This document shows positions 45,778-54,688 of a stretch of 64,000 bases of DNA, in pieces. Both the position numbers and the translations under genes were made by a program. A model generated the notes under the pieces. That model did not search any database. It was not told the DNA's origin and was given only the letters and a program-made list of their open reading frames with translations. The first letter of the stretch is position 1. The number at the start of each line of letters is the position of its first letter. Origin of the DNA: Clostridia bacterium (GTDB lineage: Bacteria; Bacillota; Clostridia; TANB77; CAG-508); NCBI GenBank assembly GCA_017404545.1, contig JAFRCC010000012.1:1-64000 (forward strand). Direction: 5' to 3'.

Positions 45778-45794
45778 TTGGAAAGGAAATTGCT

Positions 45795-45956
45795 ATGTTT
45801 AGTATAGGTTTTATAGTTGGAGCAATGATTGGAGGATTTGTTGCAATAGCACTACACTGTATGGTGATAGTGGGAAAGGAAGAAGATAGTAAATGGGAGG
45901 AAGAGCAGACTACGAGGAACGAAGAAAAGCAAGACAAGAAACATACAGAAGATTAG
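45795..45956 (+). CDS. DUF3789-like small membrane protein
   Basis: 53 residues: one membrane helix (MFSIGFIVGAMIGGFVAIAL) and a charged tail. This is the pattern of DUF3789 proteins commonly found in Firmicute conjugative elements. GAAAGGAAATTGCT precedes the ATG. Its 3' end overlaps the next gene in another frame. Confidence 0.7.
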   Translation: MFSIGFIVGAMIGGFVAIALHCMVIVGKEEDSKWEEEQTTRNEEKQDKKHTED

Positions 45957-46637
45957 CACAAAAAGCTGAAGAGAAGTCAAGGCAGTATATGAATTCTAAT
46001 GCTAACAGAATTTTAGAAATGACACCTCGGTCAGCCAATAATTATTGGTCATCATTCAGAAAAGATGGCTAGAAGATTACACGAAAGAGCTTGGAAAGAC
46101 ATTGGAAAATCAATCGAAGAAGATAAGAAACAAAAGTATTATGAAGAAAAAGCAAAAGATATGAATAATTCAAATGTTATTTATAATGACGATCCAAATG
46201 CTGTAACAAAATTGAAAGAAAAGTTGGAGTATTTAGAAAAGCAAAGAGCTCTTATAAAGGCAGATGAAGAACACGAGCCTTGGCAACTTCAAAATATAGG
46301 TGCAAGGATAAGAGAAACAAAAAGAAGAATTGCAAGACTTGAAAATTTAGAAAAGATTGAATTTGAAGATAAGGAATTTGTTGGTGGTAAAGTAATTCAT
46401 AACAAGGAAATTAATAGAATTCAATTTCTATTTGATGAGAAACCAAATGAAGATGTTAGAAACAATTTAAAACATAATGGTTTTCATTGGTCTAGAAATG
46501 AAGGTGCTTGGCAAAGAGAGTTTAACGAAAGAACAATAAAAGTTACAAATAATTTAGTTAAAGATATGTTTGAAAAAGAACAGACTAAAGAAACAGAATC
46601 TTTTGAGTTTGAAGATGATGAAGAGGAAGAAATGTAG
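45893..46637 (+). CDS. DUF3560 protein, read through a +1 shift at CGG
   Basis: 247 residues if one base (C46028) is skipped. The first frame starts MGGRADYEERRKARQETYRR and runs to CGG at 46028, then to a stop at 46070. The +1 frame continues GQPIIIGHHSEKMARRLHER, restoring the GQPIxxGHHSE motif that defines these mobile-element DUF3560 proteins, and runs to 46637. Both halves are intact and of normal family length together. The second half has an acidic tail. DUF3560 proteins are frequent in Gram-positive ICEs and have no proven role. Confidence 0.8.
46028..46031 (+). other. CGG +1 recoding site 1 (DUF3560)
   Basis: ACA CCT CGG TCA in the zero frame; skipping C gives ACA CCT GGT CAG. The zero-frame stop is 14 codons later. 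Confidence 0.7.
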
Positions 46638-46676
46638 CATTTTTTAGAGGTAAAACTACCCTACTAAAAAATGAAA

Positions 46677-46715
46677 GTGGCACAAAATCGATTCTCGTGC
46701 GATGAAAGAAAGGAG
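46677..46715 (+). promoter_or_regulatory. Second copy of the leader motif
   Basis: GTGGCACAAAATCGATTCTC followed by GTGCGATGAAAGAAAGGAG. GCAC pairs with GTGC around a self-complementary AATCGATT. It shares core and position (ending at the ribosome site) with the metK leader. Confidence 0.55.
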
Positions 46716-47378
46716 ATGATTACTATAATTTTTAGAGTTGATATAGTAAATAAAAAACAATATGAAGAATCGGAAAATTTTAAAGAAATTATAATAAATA
46801 TACCTAAAAGCGATTATGAGTTAGAAAAAGATTTTGAATACCTGGGTTTAGATTATAATAATTTATCTATACAAGATACTCATGTTGTTTCTTGTGAGGT
46901 AATAGATAGAGAACATCTAAATTACAGCAAAGATTTTTCAAAAGAGATTTCAAAAATAATTGAAAGAGCTAACGAAAATGGTTATACGACTCCATTTAAT
47001 GAAATAGTTGAATTATATAGATGTATAAAAGATTTTAAATTTGAGGAATTAGAAAAAGCATCAGCAATATTGGTTTCAAGAAGTTCTGATATAAAACATA
47101 TGCAGGATGCAATAAAATATATGAAAAGTATAGATTGCTTTGAATTATATTGTGTTGATAGTGATAAAGAATTTGCAAAAAAATTAATCTACAATGCTGA
47201 AATAGATATTGAGGATGTAATTGATTATGCTGATTTATCTAAACTAGGAAGAGACTATATTTATGATAAAAATATAGACAGAACAGACTACGGATATTTG
47301 GAGCAACAACAAGATTTAATAGAAGAACAAACTGAAAACGAGTCAGTTGAAGATGAGGAGGATGAAGAATTAGAATGA
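46716..47378 (+). CDS. Element protein of unknown function, weakly ArdA-like
   Basis: 220 residues from ATG 46716. That ATG directly abuts AAAGGAG, so an in-frame ATA at 46725 (9-bp spacing) may be the true start. The middle part, with NLSIQDTHVVSCEVIDREHL and a helical PFNEIVELYRCI segment, recalls ArdA-type antirestriction proteins, but similarity is weak. The C-terminus is acidic, as in other proteins of this element. It is followed with a 4-bp overlap (ATGA) by the next gene. Confidence 0.5.
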   Translation: MITIIFRVDIVNKKQYEESENFKEIIINIPKSDYELEKDFEYLGLDYNNLSIQDTHVVSCEVIDREHLNYSKDFSKEISKIIERANENGYTTPFNEIVELYRCIKDFKFEELEKASAILVSRSSDIKHMQDAIKYMKSIDCFELYCVDSDKEFAKKLIYNAEIDIEDVIDYADLSKLGRDYIYDKNIDRTDYGYLEQQQDLIEEQTENESVEDEEDEELE

Positions 47379-47929
47379 AAAATACAAATGTTACAATTAA
47401 AGATATACAAGTAGATTTAGAAGAACTTGATACAGAGTATAGAGAGGCACTTGCAAAAGCACTTATGGATTTAAAATACATAAATAAGTCTCCAGTAGAG
47501 ATGCGTATGGGAACAGAAGAAGAAAAAGAAGAACTGGATAGAGTTTATAAAAAAGATTTGAGACCATACCAAGTAGAAGAAATTATAAGATTTATTTCTA
47601 AAGAAATGAAAGAAGATTTTCAATTTGAAAGTTACAAACCTATAGAAGAAAAATATTTTAAAATTGCAGAAGATAGTAAAGAAAAAAAGAAACCTAAATG
47701 TGCATTAATTGGACAGGATGGAAACATTTTTAATCTAATGGGAATAGCATCAAGAACTTTAAAACATAATGGAATGCGAGAAGAATCTGAAGAGATGGTT
47801 AATAGAATTACCAACTCACATAGTTACTATGATGCGATTGCAATTATAGGAGAATATGTTGATATATCTGACAATGAATATGAAGATGAAGACGAGGAAG
47901 ATTACTACGATGACGAAGAATTTGAGTAA
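47375..47929 (+). CDS. Conserved mobile-element protein
   Basis: 184 residues. The segment CALIGQDGNIFNLMGIASRT, followed by a helical part and YYDAIAIIGEYVDI, is a signature repeatedly seen in Gram-positive conjugative elements, without assigned function. A strongly acidic, Tyr-containing tail (YEDEDEEDYYDDEEFE) ends the protein. Its start overlaps the previous stop, so translation is probably coupled. Confidence 0.65.
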   Translation: MKNTNVTIKDIQVDLEELDTEYREALAKALMDLKYINKSPVEMRMGTEEEKEELDRVYKKDLRPYQVEEIIRFISKEMKEDFQFESYKPIEEKYFKIAEDSKEKKKPKCALIGQDGNIFNLMGIASRTLKHNGMREESEEMVNRITNSHSYYDAIAIIGEYVDISDNEYEDEDEEDYYDDEEFE

Positions 47930-47948
47930 AAATACCCTTAATTTTCGA

Positions 47949-48067
47949 GTGCAACAAAAGTGCACCCCATAATTTGAGAGTGGACTCGCTAAAAGCTACG
48001 CTTTTAGGCTGTTCACGGGAGTCGAGTAGACTCCCTGTTCCTGCAAAATTGCCTGAAGGCAATTTTG
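47949..48067. repeat. Hairpin cluster, candidate oriT region
   Basis: Four hairpins in 120 bp: GTGCA/TGCAC (47949-47965), CTAAAAGC-TAC-GCTTTTAG (47989-48007), GGGAGTC-GAGTA-GACTCCC (48017-48034) and CAAAATTGCC-TGAA-GGCAATTTTG (48044-48067, outer GTTC/GAAC). It lies just before the RHH and relaxase genes, where oriT is usual. Similar clusters occur on the chromosome (7325-7471), so a dispersed intergenic element is the alternative. Confidence 0.5.
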
Positions 48068-48098
48068 AACGACTGAAGTTGGGAGAAAGGAGAGAGTT

Positions 48099-48563
48099 TT
48101 GGAGATTGAAAATAAGCAAGAAAAGTTAGTTAGAATTGCAATAAATATTCCTGAAAGTAAGAGGGATATGATCCAAAAAGTCGTTGCAAAAAGTTCATAT
48201 AATAATGTTTCAGAGTTTGTCAGAGCAGGAATTGATAAGGAATTAGATATTCAAATGTATAAGGATAGTCTTGATTTTGTAGTTAAGGAATTGAGCAAAT
48301 TAATTGATATGAAATTAGATGGATTTATCAGTTCTCAAAGAAAATTATATGCTAATAATGTAAGAATAAGTGCAGTAAATACTTATGCAGTTGGTGAAAT
48401 GATGAAACGAATATTAGGTGATGAATTTCACAATGATTTTATTGGAATTGTAAAAAGTGCAAGAGAAAAAGCTAATTATTTTGTGAGTAGAAAAACAGAA
48501 GATATATCAAAAGAAGAACTTGCAGACTTTTATAGTATAGGTAATGTATATAGAAAAGAATAA
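48099..48563 (+). CDS. Ribbon-helix-helix relaxosome accessory protein (MobC-like)
   Basis: 154 residues from a TTG start after GAAAGGAGAGAG. The N-terminus VRIAINIPESKRDMIQKVV, followed by NNVSEFVRAGIDKEL, is a ribbon-helix-helix DNA-binding domain. The rest is helical. Position two genes before the relaxase and next to the hairpin cluster fits a MobC-like protein that binds oriT. Confidence 0.7.
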   Translation: MEIENKQEKLVRIAINIPESKRDMIQKVVAKSSYNNVSEFVRAGIDKELDIQMYKDSLDFVVKELSKLIDMKLDGFISSQRKLYANNVRISAVNTYAVGEMMKRILGDEFHNDFIGIVKSAREKANYFVSRKTEDISKEELADFYSIGNVYRKE

Positions 48564-48600
48564 TTTAGATTATTAGAATCTAAATTGAAAGGATATCATT

Positions 48601-48933
48601 ATGAATAGGTATGAAAGTATAATAATTATTAAACCATCAATTGATGAAGAAGTGAAAAAAGAAAAATTAAAACAATATAAAAAATATATAAAAGAACTAA
48701 CTAATGCAAAAGTTGAAATGCAAGATTTAGGAAAGAAAAATTTAGCTTATGATATTAAAGGTTATAAACAAGGATATTTTGCAGTATTTAATTTGGGGTG
48801 TAATCCTGAAAAATTAAGTGAGTTAGAAAATAAATATAGAACAGATGAAGATATAATAAAATCTGTGAATATTAGGCAAGAAGAAAACTTTGAAGAAGAT
48901 GAAGATTCTGAAGAGGATGAACAAGAATTGTAA
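48601..48933 (+). CDS. Ribosomal protein S6 homologue on the element
   Basis: 110 residues. MNRYESIIIIKPSIDEE, then MQDLGKKNLAYDIKGYKQGY, then YRTDEDIIKSVNIR match the whole length of bacterial S6 (ferredoxin-like fold, binding S18 and the 16S platform). An acidic tail EEDEDSEEDEQEL follows. A chromosomal rpsF is normally beside ssb and rpsR; here the gene sits 3 bp before the relaxase start. It may be an element-borne variant that enters ribosomes, or a domesticated RNA-binding protein. Confidence 0.82.
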   Translation: MNRYESIIIIKPSIDEEVKKEKLKQYKKYIKELTNAKVEMQDLGKKNLAYDIKGYKQGYFAVFNLGCNPEKLSELENKYRTDEDIIKSVNIRQEENFEEDEDSEEDEQEL

Positions 48934-48936
48934 AAT

Positions 48937-50169
48937 ATGAGCAATTTAATTTTTATATTTAAAGCATATAACCCTAATAAAAGAAGTACATATTTTAAGC
49001 ATAAAACTTACACAAATTATATTGCAAATAGTGAATATGTAATTAGAAATAAAGAAACGACTCACGGATTGTTTGGAATTGTAGATAAGTTTCCTAATAT
49101 ACAAAATGAAGAAAATTTATCTAATATAATTAATTATATTGATGACTTGGCAAAAGCAAAAGTTCCAATATATAGAGGTTTGGTTTCACTTACAGAATTT
49201 GATGCAGAAAGATTAGGATACTACGATCAAGAAAAGTGGAAGAAGTTATTAGAGAACAGACTTCCAAGTATAGCAGAAAAATTGAATATAAAATTTAGTG
49301 ATTTGCAGTATTTAGGAGCAGTTCATTATGAAGATGGACACCCTCATCTGCAGTTTTTTGTTTGGAGTAAAAGTAACAGAAACTATTTTATTAAATATAA
49401 AGAAATTAATAAAATGAGGAATGAGTTTATAAATGATGTTTTTAAGGAAGACTTACTTCCAATATATCAAGATAAGGATTTGGCAAAGAAAAATATAACT
49501 GGTGAAAATTATATTTTGCAAGAGTTAAAGAAAGCAAATCTTGATGAAAAGTTTGTAAGAGATTTAATGAAATATCAAAAGAGTGCATTCCAGAATCATC
49601 GAGTAAGAAGTATTTTAAAGGATGAAGATATAAAAGAAGTTGTTGATGCAATGCTAGTATTAAAAGATGAATTGAGAAATACTACTGGAAGTATCAAATA
49701 CGAATATTTGAAGGCATATCCTGAAATACTTGCAAAAGTTAATGAGATAGCAATTAAAATAATAGAGCTTTCTCCACAATGTCAAAATGAAATTGATAAG
49801 TATATTAAGGCTAAACAAAAATTAGCAGAATTTAAATATACAGACAATGATAAACTTGAAGAAGCAAAACAAAAAATTGAAGAAGAGACTGAAGAAGAAG
49901 TTATTAAATTAATTGGAAATCAAATTTTGGATATTGAAAGAGCTTGGATAAATGAAAGAAATCCTAGTATGACATTTATTAAAGCTAACAATGATACAAG
50001 GGATTTACTGGATAATATTTTGACTATACTAGAATTTCAAGCAAATGAACAAAATAGATACAATAAATTTTATGAATTACATTTAAAGAAACAATTGTCA
50101 AAACAAGCTAAAAAAGAACTTGCAAAATTAAAACAAAATTCATCAGAATTCAATTGGGAAGAATTCTAA
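48937..50169 (+). CDS. MobP3-like relaxase (MobL)
   Basis: 410 residues. It nicks oriT and pilots the transferred strand. The metal motif is HYEDGHPHLQFF (H-x-H), with N-terminal KTYTNYIANSEYVIRNKETT and TYR-containing YYDQEKWKKLLENRLPSIAEKL typical of MobP3/MobL proteins. The C-terminal half is a long, partly coiled helical region. ATG lies 3 bp after the S6 homologue stop, so the two are translated together. Confidence 0.8.
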   Translation: MSNLIFIFKAYNPNKRSTYFKHKTYTNYIANSEYVIRNKETTHGLFGIVDKFPNIQNEENLSNIINYIDDLAKAKVPIYRGLVSLTEFDAERLGYYDQEKWKKLLENRLPSIAEKLNIKFSDLQYLGAVHYEDGHPHLQFFVWSKSNRNYFIKYKEINKMRNEFINDVFKEDLLPIYQDKDLAKKNITGENYILQELKKANLDEKFVRDLMKYQKSAFQNHRVRSILKDEDIKEVVDAMLVLKDELRNTTGSIKYEYLKAYPEILAKVNEIAIKIIELSPQCQNEIDKYIKAKQKLAEFKYTDNDKLEEAKQKIEEETEEEVIKLIGNQILDIERAWINERNPSMTFIKANNDTRDLLDNILTILEFQANEQNRYNKFYELHLKKQLSKQAKKELAKLKQNSSEFNWEEF

Positions 50170-50246
50170 TTGGATATGATGTATTTATAAAAATATAAAA
50201 CGAAGGGAGGAATTCAATTGCTGAATTGAGATAACAGGAGGTTACT

Positions 50247-52144
50247 ATTAAACGAGGAATCTTATTAATAGTTGCTCTTATTTTTAGTGTATGGATTACA
50301 GCATATTTTTCTGTATCAATACATTTTATAATGAGCAATAATTTTGATAGCTTATTACATATAAGTTTAGAGTCAATAATTCAAACTATAGTAAATAATA
50401 AACCAGTGCTAATAATCTTCATCATAAGTGAAGTAATTGTAGCATCTTTTTTATTATTTATTTCAAATAATAAAAAAAACATTTACCATAGTGAACAAGC
50501 CCAACTTACACCAAAGATAAAAGTTCCAAAACCAGTAGGTCAAGGTCAGTATGGCACAGGATGGTGGCTAAATAAAAAGGATTATGAAAAAGTTTTTGCC
50601 TGTAATGAAATTGATAGAAATGAGGGCTATAATGATATTTCATTTTCTTCAGGTGGTATTATTACAAACTTTGAAAGAAAAGGGAATAAAGATAGAGTTT
50701 ATTATATAAAAGATAATATTCACACATTATTAGTTGGAAGTTCAGGCTCTGGAAAGAGTAGGTCAATTATAATTCCAACAATTACAATGCTTGGATTAGC
50801 AGGTGAAAATATTTTTATTTCTGATGTTAAAGGTGAATTATATTTATATACTGCAGAAAAACTAAAAGAGCTTGGATATAATGTAATTGCACTTGATTAT
50901 ATCAACTTTTTAAAAAGTAATTGGTATAACTATTTAGATATAATAATTAATGCAGTAGAAGATGACAATATACCTTTAGCTGAAAGTTTAGTTAGTGATA
51001 TGGTTAATATTTTAGTGCAAAAAAATGATAAAACAGAGCCAATATGGACTAATGGTGAAATGTCTGTAATTAAGACAGCACTAATGGCAGTGATACTTGA
51101 AAATAAAGGCAATAGAGCACTTCAAACATTGCCTAATGCTTATTACTTTGTAGCTGAAATGTTTAAGATTAATAAAGATGGAAAAATGCCAATTGATTCA
51201 TATATGGCAAATAAAGATGCAAACGATCCTATTAAAAAGTTTTATGCTGTTGCACGGAACTGCACCAAGTAAAACTAGAGGGAGTTTTGTGGCTGCAGCA
51301 CTTTCTACACTACAATTATTTATAAATGAATATGTTGCTAATTGTACACAAAAGTCAGACTTTGATTTAAGACAATTTGCAAAAGAAAAGACTGCAATTT
51401 ATGTTTTATTACCAGATGATAGAGAAACATATCATAAACTTGCAAGTTTGTTGGTACAACAAATTTATACAAGTTTAGTAGAATTAAGTAGACAAGATGG
51501 TGGAGAACTACAAATAAGAATGAACTTTGTGTTAGACGAGTTTGCTAATTTCACTAAAATAGATACATTTCAAAGTATGTTAACAGTATCTAGAGGTAGA
51601 AATATCAGATTTATTATTTGTTTACAAAGTTTTGCACAAATTGAAGAAAAGTATGGAAAAGAAGGAGCACAAAATATAATTGATAACTGTGCTTTGATTT
51701 ATTTAAAGACAGGAAATGTAGATACTGCAACTAAAATTTCAGAAAGACTTCGGAACTTATACAGCTCAAAGTTATGGTGAGAGCAGTAATTCTAATAATA
51801 AATTTGATAAAACAAGTAGTAGTATGAGTTTAATTTCTAGAAAACTTTTAACACCAGACGAAGTGTTAAAGATAGAAAATCCATATGCTATTGTAATGTT
51901 AGCAGGAAAGCCACCTGCAATTACAACTATACCTGACATTTCAAAAATGTATTTTAACAAATTAAATGGTATGGGAACTAGAGAAGAAAACCTAGAATTA
52001 AGAATAAGTAGAGAACTAAAGAGAAAAGAAAGACCAATTCAGCCAATTAAGATTTGGGATATATGGGAAAGCACAGAAGATAATGTACAAATAAATAAAA
52101 TAGATTTTATTAAGGATAAAATCCAAAGGAACAAGGAAGAATGA
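50247..52144 (+). CDS. VirD4/TcpA-type coupling protein, with two +1 CGG sites
   Basis: 631 residues if one base is skipped at each of 51255 and 51751. An N-terminal helix pair leads to the ATPase: Walker A VGSSGSGKSRS, Walker B NFVLDEFANFTK, then the conserved LGTYTAQSYGES restored by the second shift and RKLLTPDEVLKIENPYAIVM near the end. Coupling proteins hand relaxase-DNA to the secretion channel. The first methionine (50331) would remove the first helix; AGGAGG (50236-50241) points instead to an ATT start at 50247. Its end overlaps the next gene (ATGA). Confidence 0.82.
51255..51258 (+). other. CGG +1 recoding site 2 (VirD4)
   Basis: GTT GCA CGG AAC in the zero frame, with TAA five codons on; skipping C gives GTT GCA GGA ACT, continuing APSKTRGSFVAAALSTLQLF. 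Confidence 0.75.
51751..51754 (+). other. CGG +1 recoding site 3 (VirD4)
   Basis: AGA CTT CGG AAC in the zero frame, with TGA nine codons on; skipping C gives CTT GGA ACT TAT, the conserved LGTY motif. Confidence 0.75.
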
Positions 52145-52494
52145 AAAAGAGTTTAAAAGTTGTTGGAAAAGTATTACTTGGTGTAATGCTTTTTTTTAGT
52201 CCTCTAATAAGTCAGACTGTATTAGGAGCATCACTTGATGATAGTGTTCTAGTAACTGGAACAAAAAATCTAGTTAATGCAATAATTAGTTGGCTTACAG
52301 GAATAGGCATAACAATTTGTGGAGGATATTTTATATACTATGTTTATTGCCTAAAAACAAATGATGAGGGTGAGAGAAGAAGAAATATTCAAAATATTAA
52401 AACCACCTTAATTGCAATGGTTTTAATAACTTGTGGTTTAGCAGTAATTAATACTATCTTAAGTTTCTATCAACAAACTGGAACTCCAGCGTAA
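52141..52494 (+). CDS. VirB2/TrbC-like pilin subunit candidate
   Basis: 117 residues. Signal-peptide-like first helix (about 7-30, ending VLGA), then two helices (about 45-68, 87-108) around a short basic loop EGERRRNIQNIK. This is the size and layout of Gram-positive VirB2-like proteins located between VirD4 and VirB6. Assignment rests on context and topology. Confidence 0.65.
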   Translation: MKKSLKVVGKVLLGVMLFFSPLISQTVLGASLDDSVLVTGTKNLVNAIISWLTGIGITICGGYFIYYVYCLKTNDEGERRRNIQNIKTTLIAMVLITCGLAVINTILSFYQQTGTPA

Positions 52495-52514
52495 TAGAGG
52501 GAGGTGGATAGTAA

Positions 52515-53358
52515 ATGACTGATATGCTTGTAGAATTGATTGAAAACTTTATAGGTGGCTCTGAATCAACATTGAATTCATTATTTAATGGGATGTTAAA
52601 TTTAGTTTTCTTTATTGAAAGAGAGTTAATGTATATACCTGAAGGAACGATGTTTGTAAAGGCAAGAATAGATTTCAATCAAATTTACCAAATTGTTTTT
52701 AATTTTGCTACATCGTTATTAGTTATTGTTTTTATTACTAAAGCAATTAAAACATATTTTTTAATGCGAGAACGGAGATAATGAGCAAAATCCTATGCAG
52801 TTAGTTGTTGGAATGCTAAAAGCAGTCATTGTAATGTTATGCTTTAGGGAAATATACACACTTGGTGTAGGAGTTGTTGAAGAATTCCTGAATTCAATTT
52901 TGGGAGTTGTAGATGTTAATAAAATAAATTTAGCAGAGGCACTTTCTAATAATATTCAAGGTGGTATATTTACGGCAGTCGCCTGTTTAGTAATGCTTAT
53001 TTGTTGGTTGTTACTAATATGTCAATTTATAATGAAAGGTATTGAACTATTAGTTATGAGGGTTGCAATTCCATTTGCGTGTATAGGACTTCTAAATTCT
53101 GATGGAGGAGTTTTTCCAGACTATGTCAGAAGTTTTTTAATGACGGCATTTACGGTAGTTATACAATTGACATTATTAAATATTTCAATAGCAACTATTA
53201 TGATTAATAAACTAATTTATGGAATTGCGATTGCAGTTGTAGCAGTTAATACTCCAAGTATAATGGGCAAGTATATGGTTAAGCCATCGGCAAGTCCATT
53301 AAGAGCATTAGGAAATTCGGCAAGAACAATGAGAGCATTGTTGCCAAGGGGACATTAA
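52515..53358 (+). CDS. VirB6/TrbL-like channel protein, with +1 CGG site
   Basis: 280 residues if C52773 is skipped. Zero frame runs to CGG AGA TAA at 52773-52781. The +1 frame continues GDNEQNPMQLVVGMLKAVIV, restoring the RDGD..[PQ]xQL segment of this family. About six helices in all, including the long pair in CLVMLICWLLLICQFIMKGI and the loop IGLLNSDGGVFPDYVRSFL. VirB6-like proteins form the inner channel of type IV secretion. AGGGAGGTGGA precedes the ATG. The stop overlaps the next start. Confidence 0.8.
52773..52776 (+). other. CGG +1 recoding site 4 (VirB6)
   Basis: CGA GAA CGG AGA TAA in the zero frame; skipping C gives GAA GGA GAT AAT. Confidence 0.75.
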
Positions 53359-54017
53359 TGGATACATTAAATAATATTATAAGTTCATTAAAAATAATAG
53401 GTATCTCTGTTGCAGGAATAGCTTTTGTGGTTTTAATGATTAAAATTGCAGTTGAGCCAGAGATGAAAGGAAGATATTTAAAGCTTACTAAACATTTACT
53501 TTTAGCAACAATATTAATAACTGTTTCTTTAACTCTTGTCGATATTCCAAAATCATATTATGGAGATAAAATCGCAATTGTAGATGAAAAAGAATCGAAA
53601 TCTACAATAGAAGAATTAAAAGATAAAGATTGCCAAGGTAGAGAAACATTAAACATTGATGGGAAGTGGTATGTTGTAACAGATTCAGGCAAGAAAATTG
53701 CAGGATTAGATGATAATGATTCACTTGACGATGTAAGTATTGTAGGTTTCTATAGTACAGGGAAAGTTGTGGAGAATGTAAGTTTTATAAGACTTTTCTC
53801 TGAATGTCAAGGAACTTTTAAAGGATTTTTTGCTGATATTAAGTATTATAGAGATTCAGATGGCATGATTTTCTCAAGAGATACAACTTATCCTGAATAT
53901 CAAAGACTAAAAAATGAATACAACGAAAAGAAAAAGCAAGAAGAAGAGGAAAAAAATAAAGAAAACAATTCTACTTCGGAAAATACTGAAGGGGGTGACT
54001 CTAATAATGGAGGATAA
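53358..54017 (+). CDS. Transfer-region membrane protein
   Basis: 219 residues. Two N-terminal helices (about 8-28, 44-62), then an external soluble domain (about 65-185) and a Lys/Glu then Ser/Gly-rich tail. I recognise no named family. It sits between VirB6 and PrgI and overlaps both, so it is very likely part of the mating channel. Translation is coupled by overlapping stop/start at 53358. Confidence 0.6.
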   Translation: MDTLNNIISSLKIIGISVAGIAFVVLMIKIAVEPEMKGRYLKLTKHLLLATILITVSLTLVDIPKSYYGDKIAIVDEKESKSTIEELKDKDCQGRETLNIDGKWYVVTDSGKKIAGLDDNDSLDDVSIVGFYSTGKVVENVSFIRLFSECQGTFKGFFADIKYYRDSDGMIFSRDTTYPEYQRLKNEYNEKKKQEEEEKNKENNSTSENTEGGDSNNGG

Positions 54018-54324
54018 AAAGAAAATGATTAAGATTCCAAGGCAGATTCGATTAAAAACAGAGTTTTTCATTGGATTTGGAATGGATGAATTAATAAAAA
54101 CCATTATAGTTGGAGCAATAGCAGGAATTATTGCTTTTATTTATCACAAGATTACAAATCAAACAATAATAGCTACATTAATTGTTATAGGTGCTATTGT
54201 AATTTCTGTTATTTCACTTATTAAGGGCAATAATAATTTTTCGATGGTAGATACAATTAAAAACATTATAAAATTTAAGATAATGCAAAAAGACTACAGA
54301 TATGAAAAAAATAGAAGGATGTAA
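54007..54324 (+). CDS. PrgI/VirB3-like protein
   Basis: 105 residues. IPRQIRLKTEFFIGFGMDEL is the family-typical entry (I-P-x-[DQ]-I), followed by two helices (about 30-50, 54-72) and a basic C-terminus. PrgI proteins act with VirB4 in Gram-positive type IV secretion. GAAGGGGGTGA lies inside the preceding gene's end. Confidence 0.85.
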   Translation: MEDKKKMIKIPRQIRLKTEFFIGFGMDELIKTIIVGAIAGIIAFIYHKITNQTIIATLIVIGAIVISVISLIKGNNNFSMVDTIKNIIKFKIMQKDYRYEKNRRM

Positions 54325-54423
54325 TCAAAATGCCAATACAAAATTTTAGTAAAATTATTGATAATATATGAAAAATATAGTAAAATAATTATATATGATA
54401 AACAAATAAGGAGGTGCATAGAA

Positions 54424-54672
54424 ATGACTGCAACAAAACAAGAATTATATAATACAATTGATTTGATTCCAGATTCAGTTGCTAAAGAATTATTGAACTA
54501 TGCTGATTACTTAACTTCAAAATATATTGAAAAGACTATGCCTGATAGATTAATTATAAAAGATAATGAAGATTTAAAGAAAAAATTGAGTGAAAGAATT
54601 GAAAAAATTGAAAGTGGAAAAGCAAAAATGCTTACAATTGATGAAGCTTTTGAGGAAATTGATAGTTTATAA
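54424..54672 (+). CDS. Antitoxin of a RelE/ParE-type module
   Basis: 82 residues. Helical N-terminus (MTATKQELYNTIDLIPDSVA) and C-terminal GKAKMLTIDEAFEEIDSL typical of small antitoxins that pair with RelE/ParE toxins. AAGGAGGTG precedes the ATG. The toxin gene begins 16 bp later. The pair interrupts the otherwise tight PrgI-VirB4 run, suggesting insertion as a maintenance cassette. Confidence 0.75.
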   Translation: MTATKQELYNTIDLIPDSVAKELLNYADYLTSKYIEKTMPDRLIIKDNEDLKKKLSERIEKIESGKAKMLTIDEAFEEIDSL

Positions 54673-54688
54673 TTGAGGTGACACAAAA

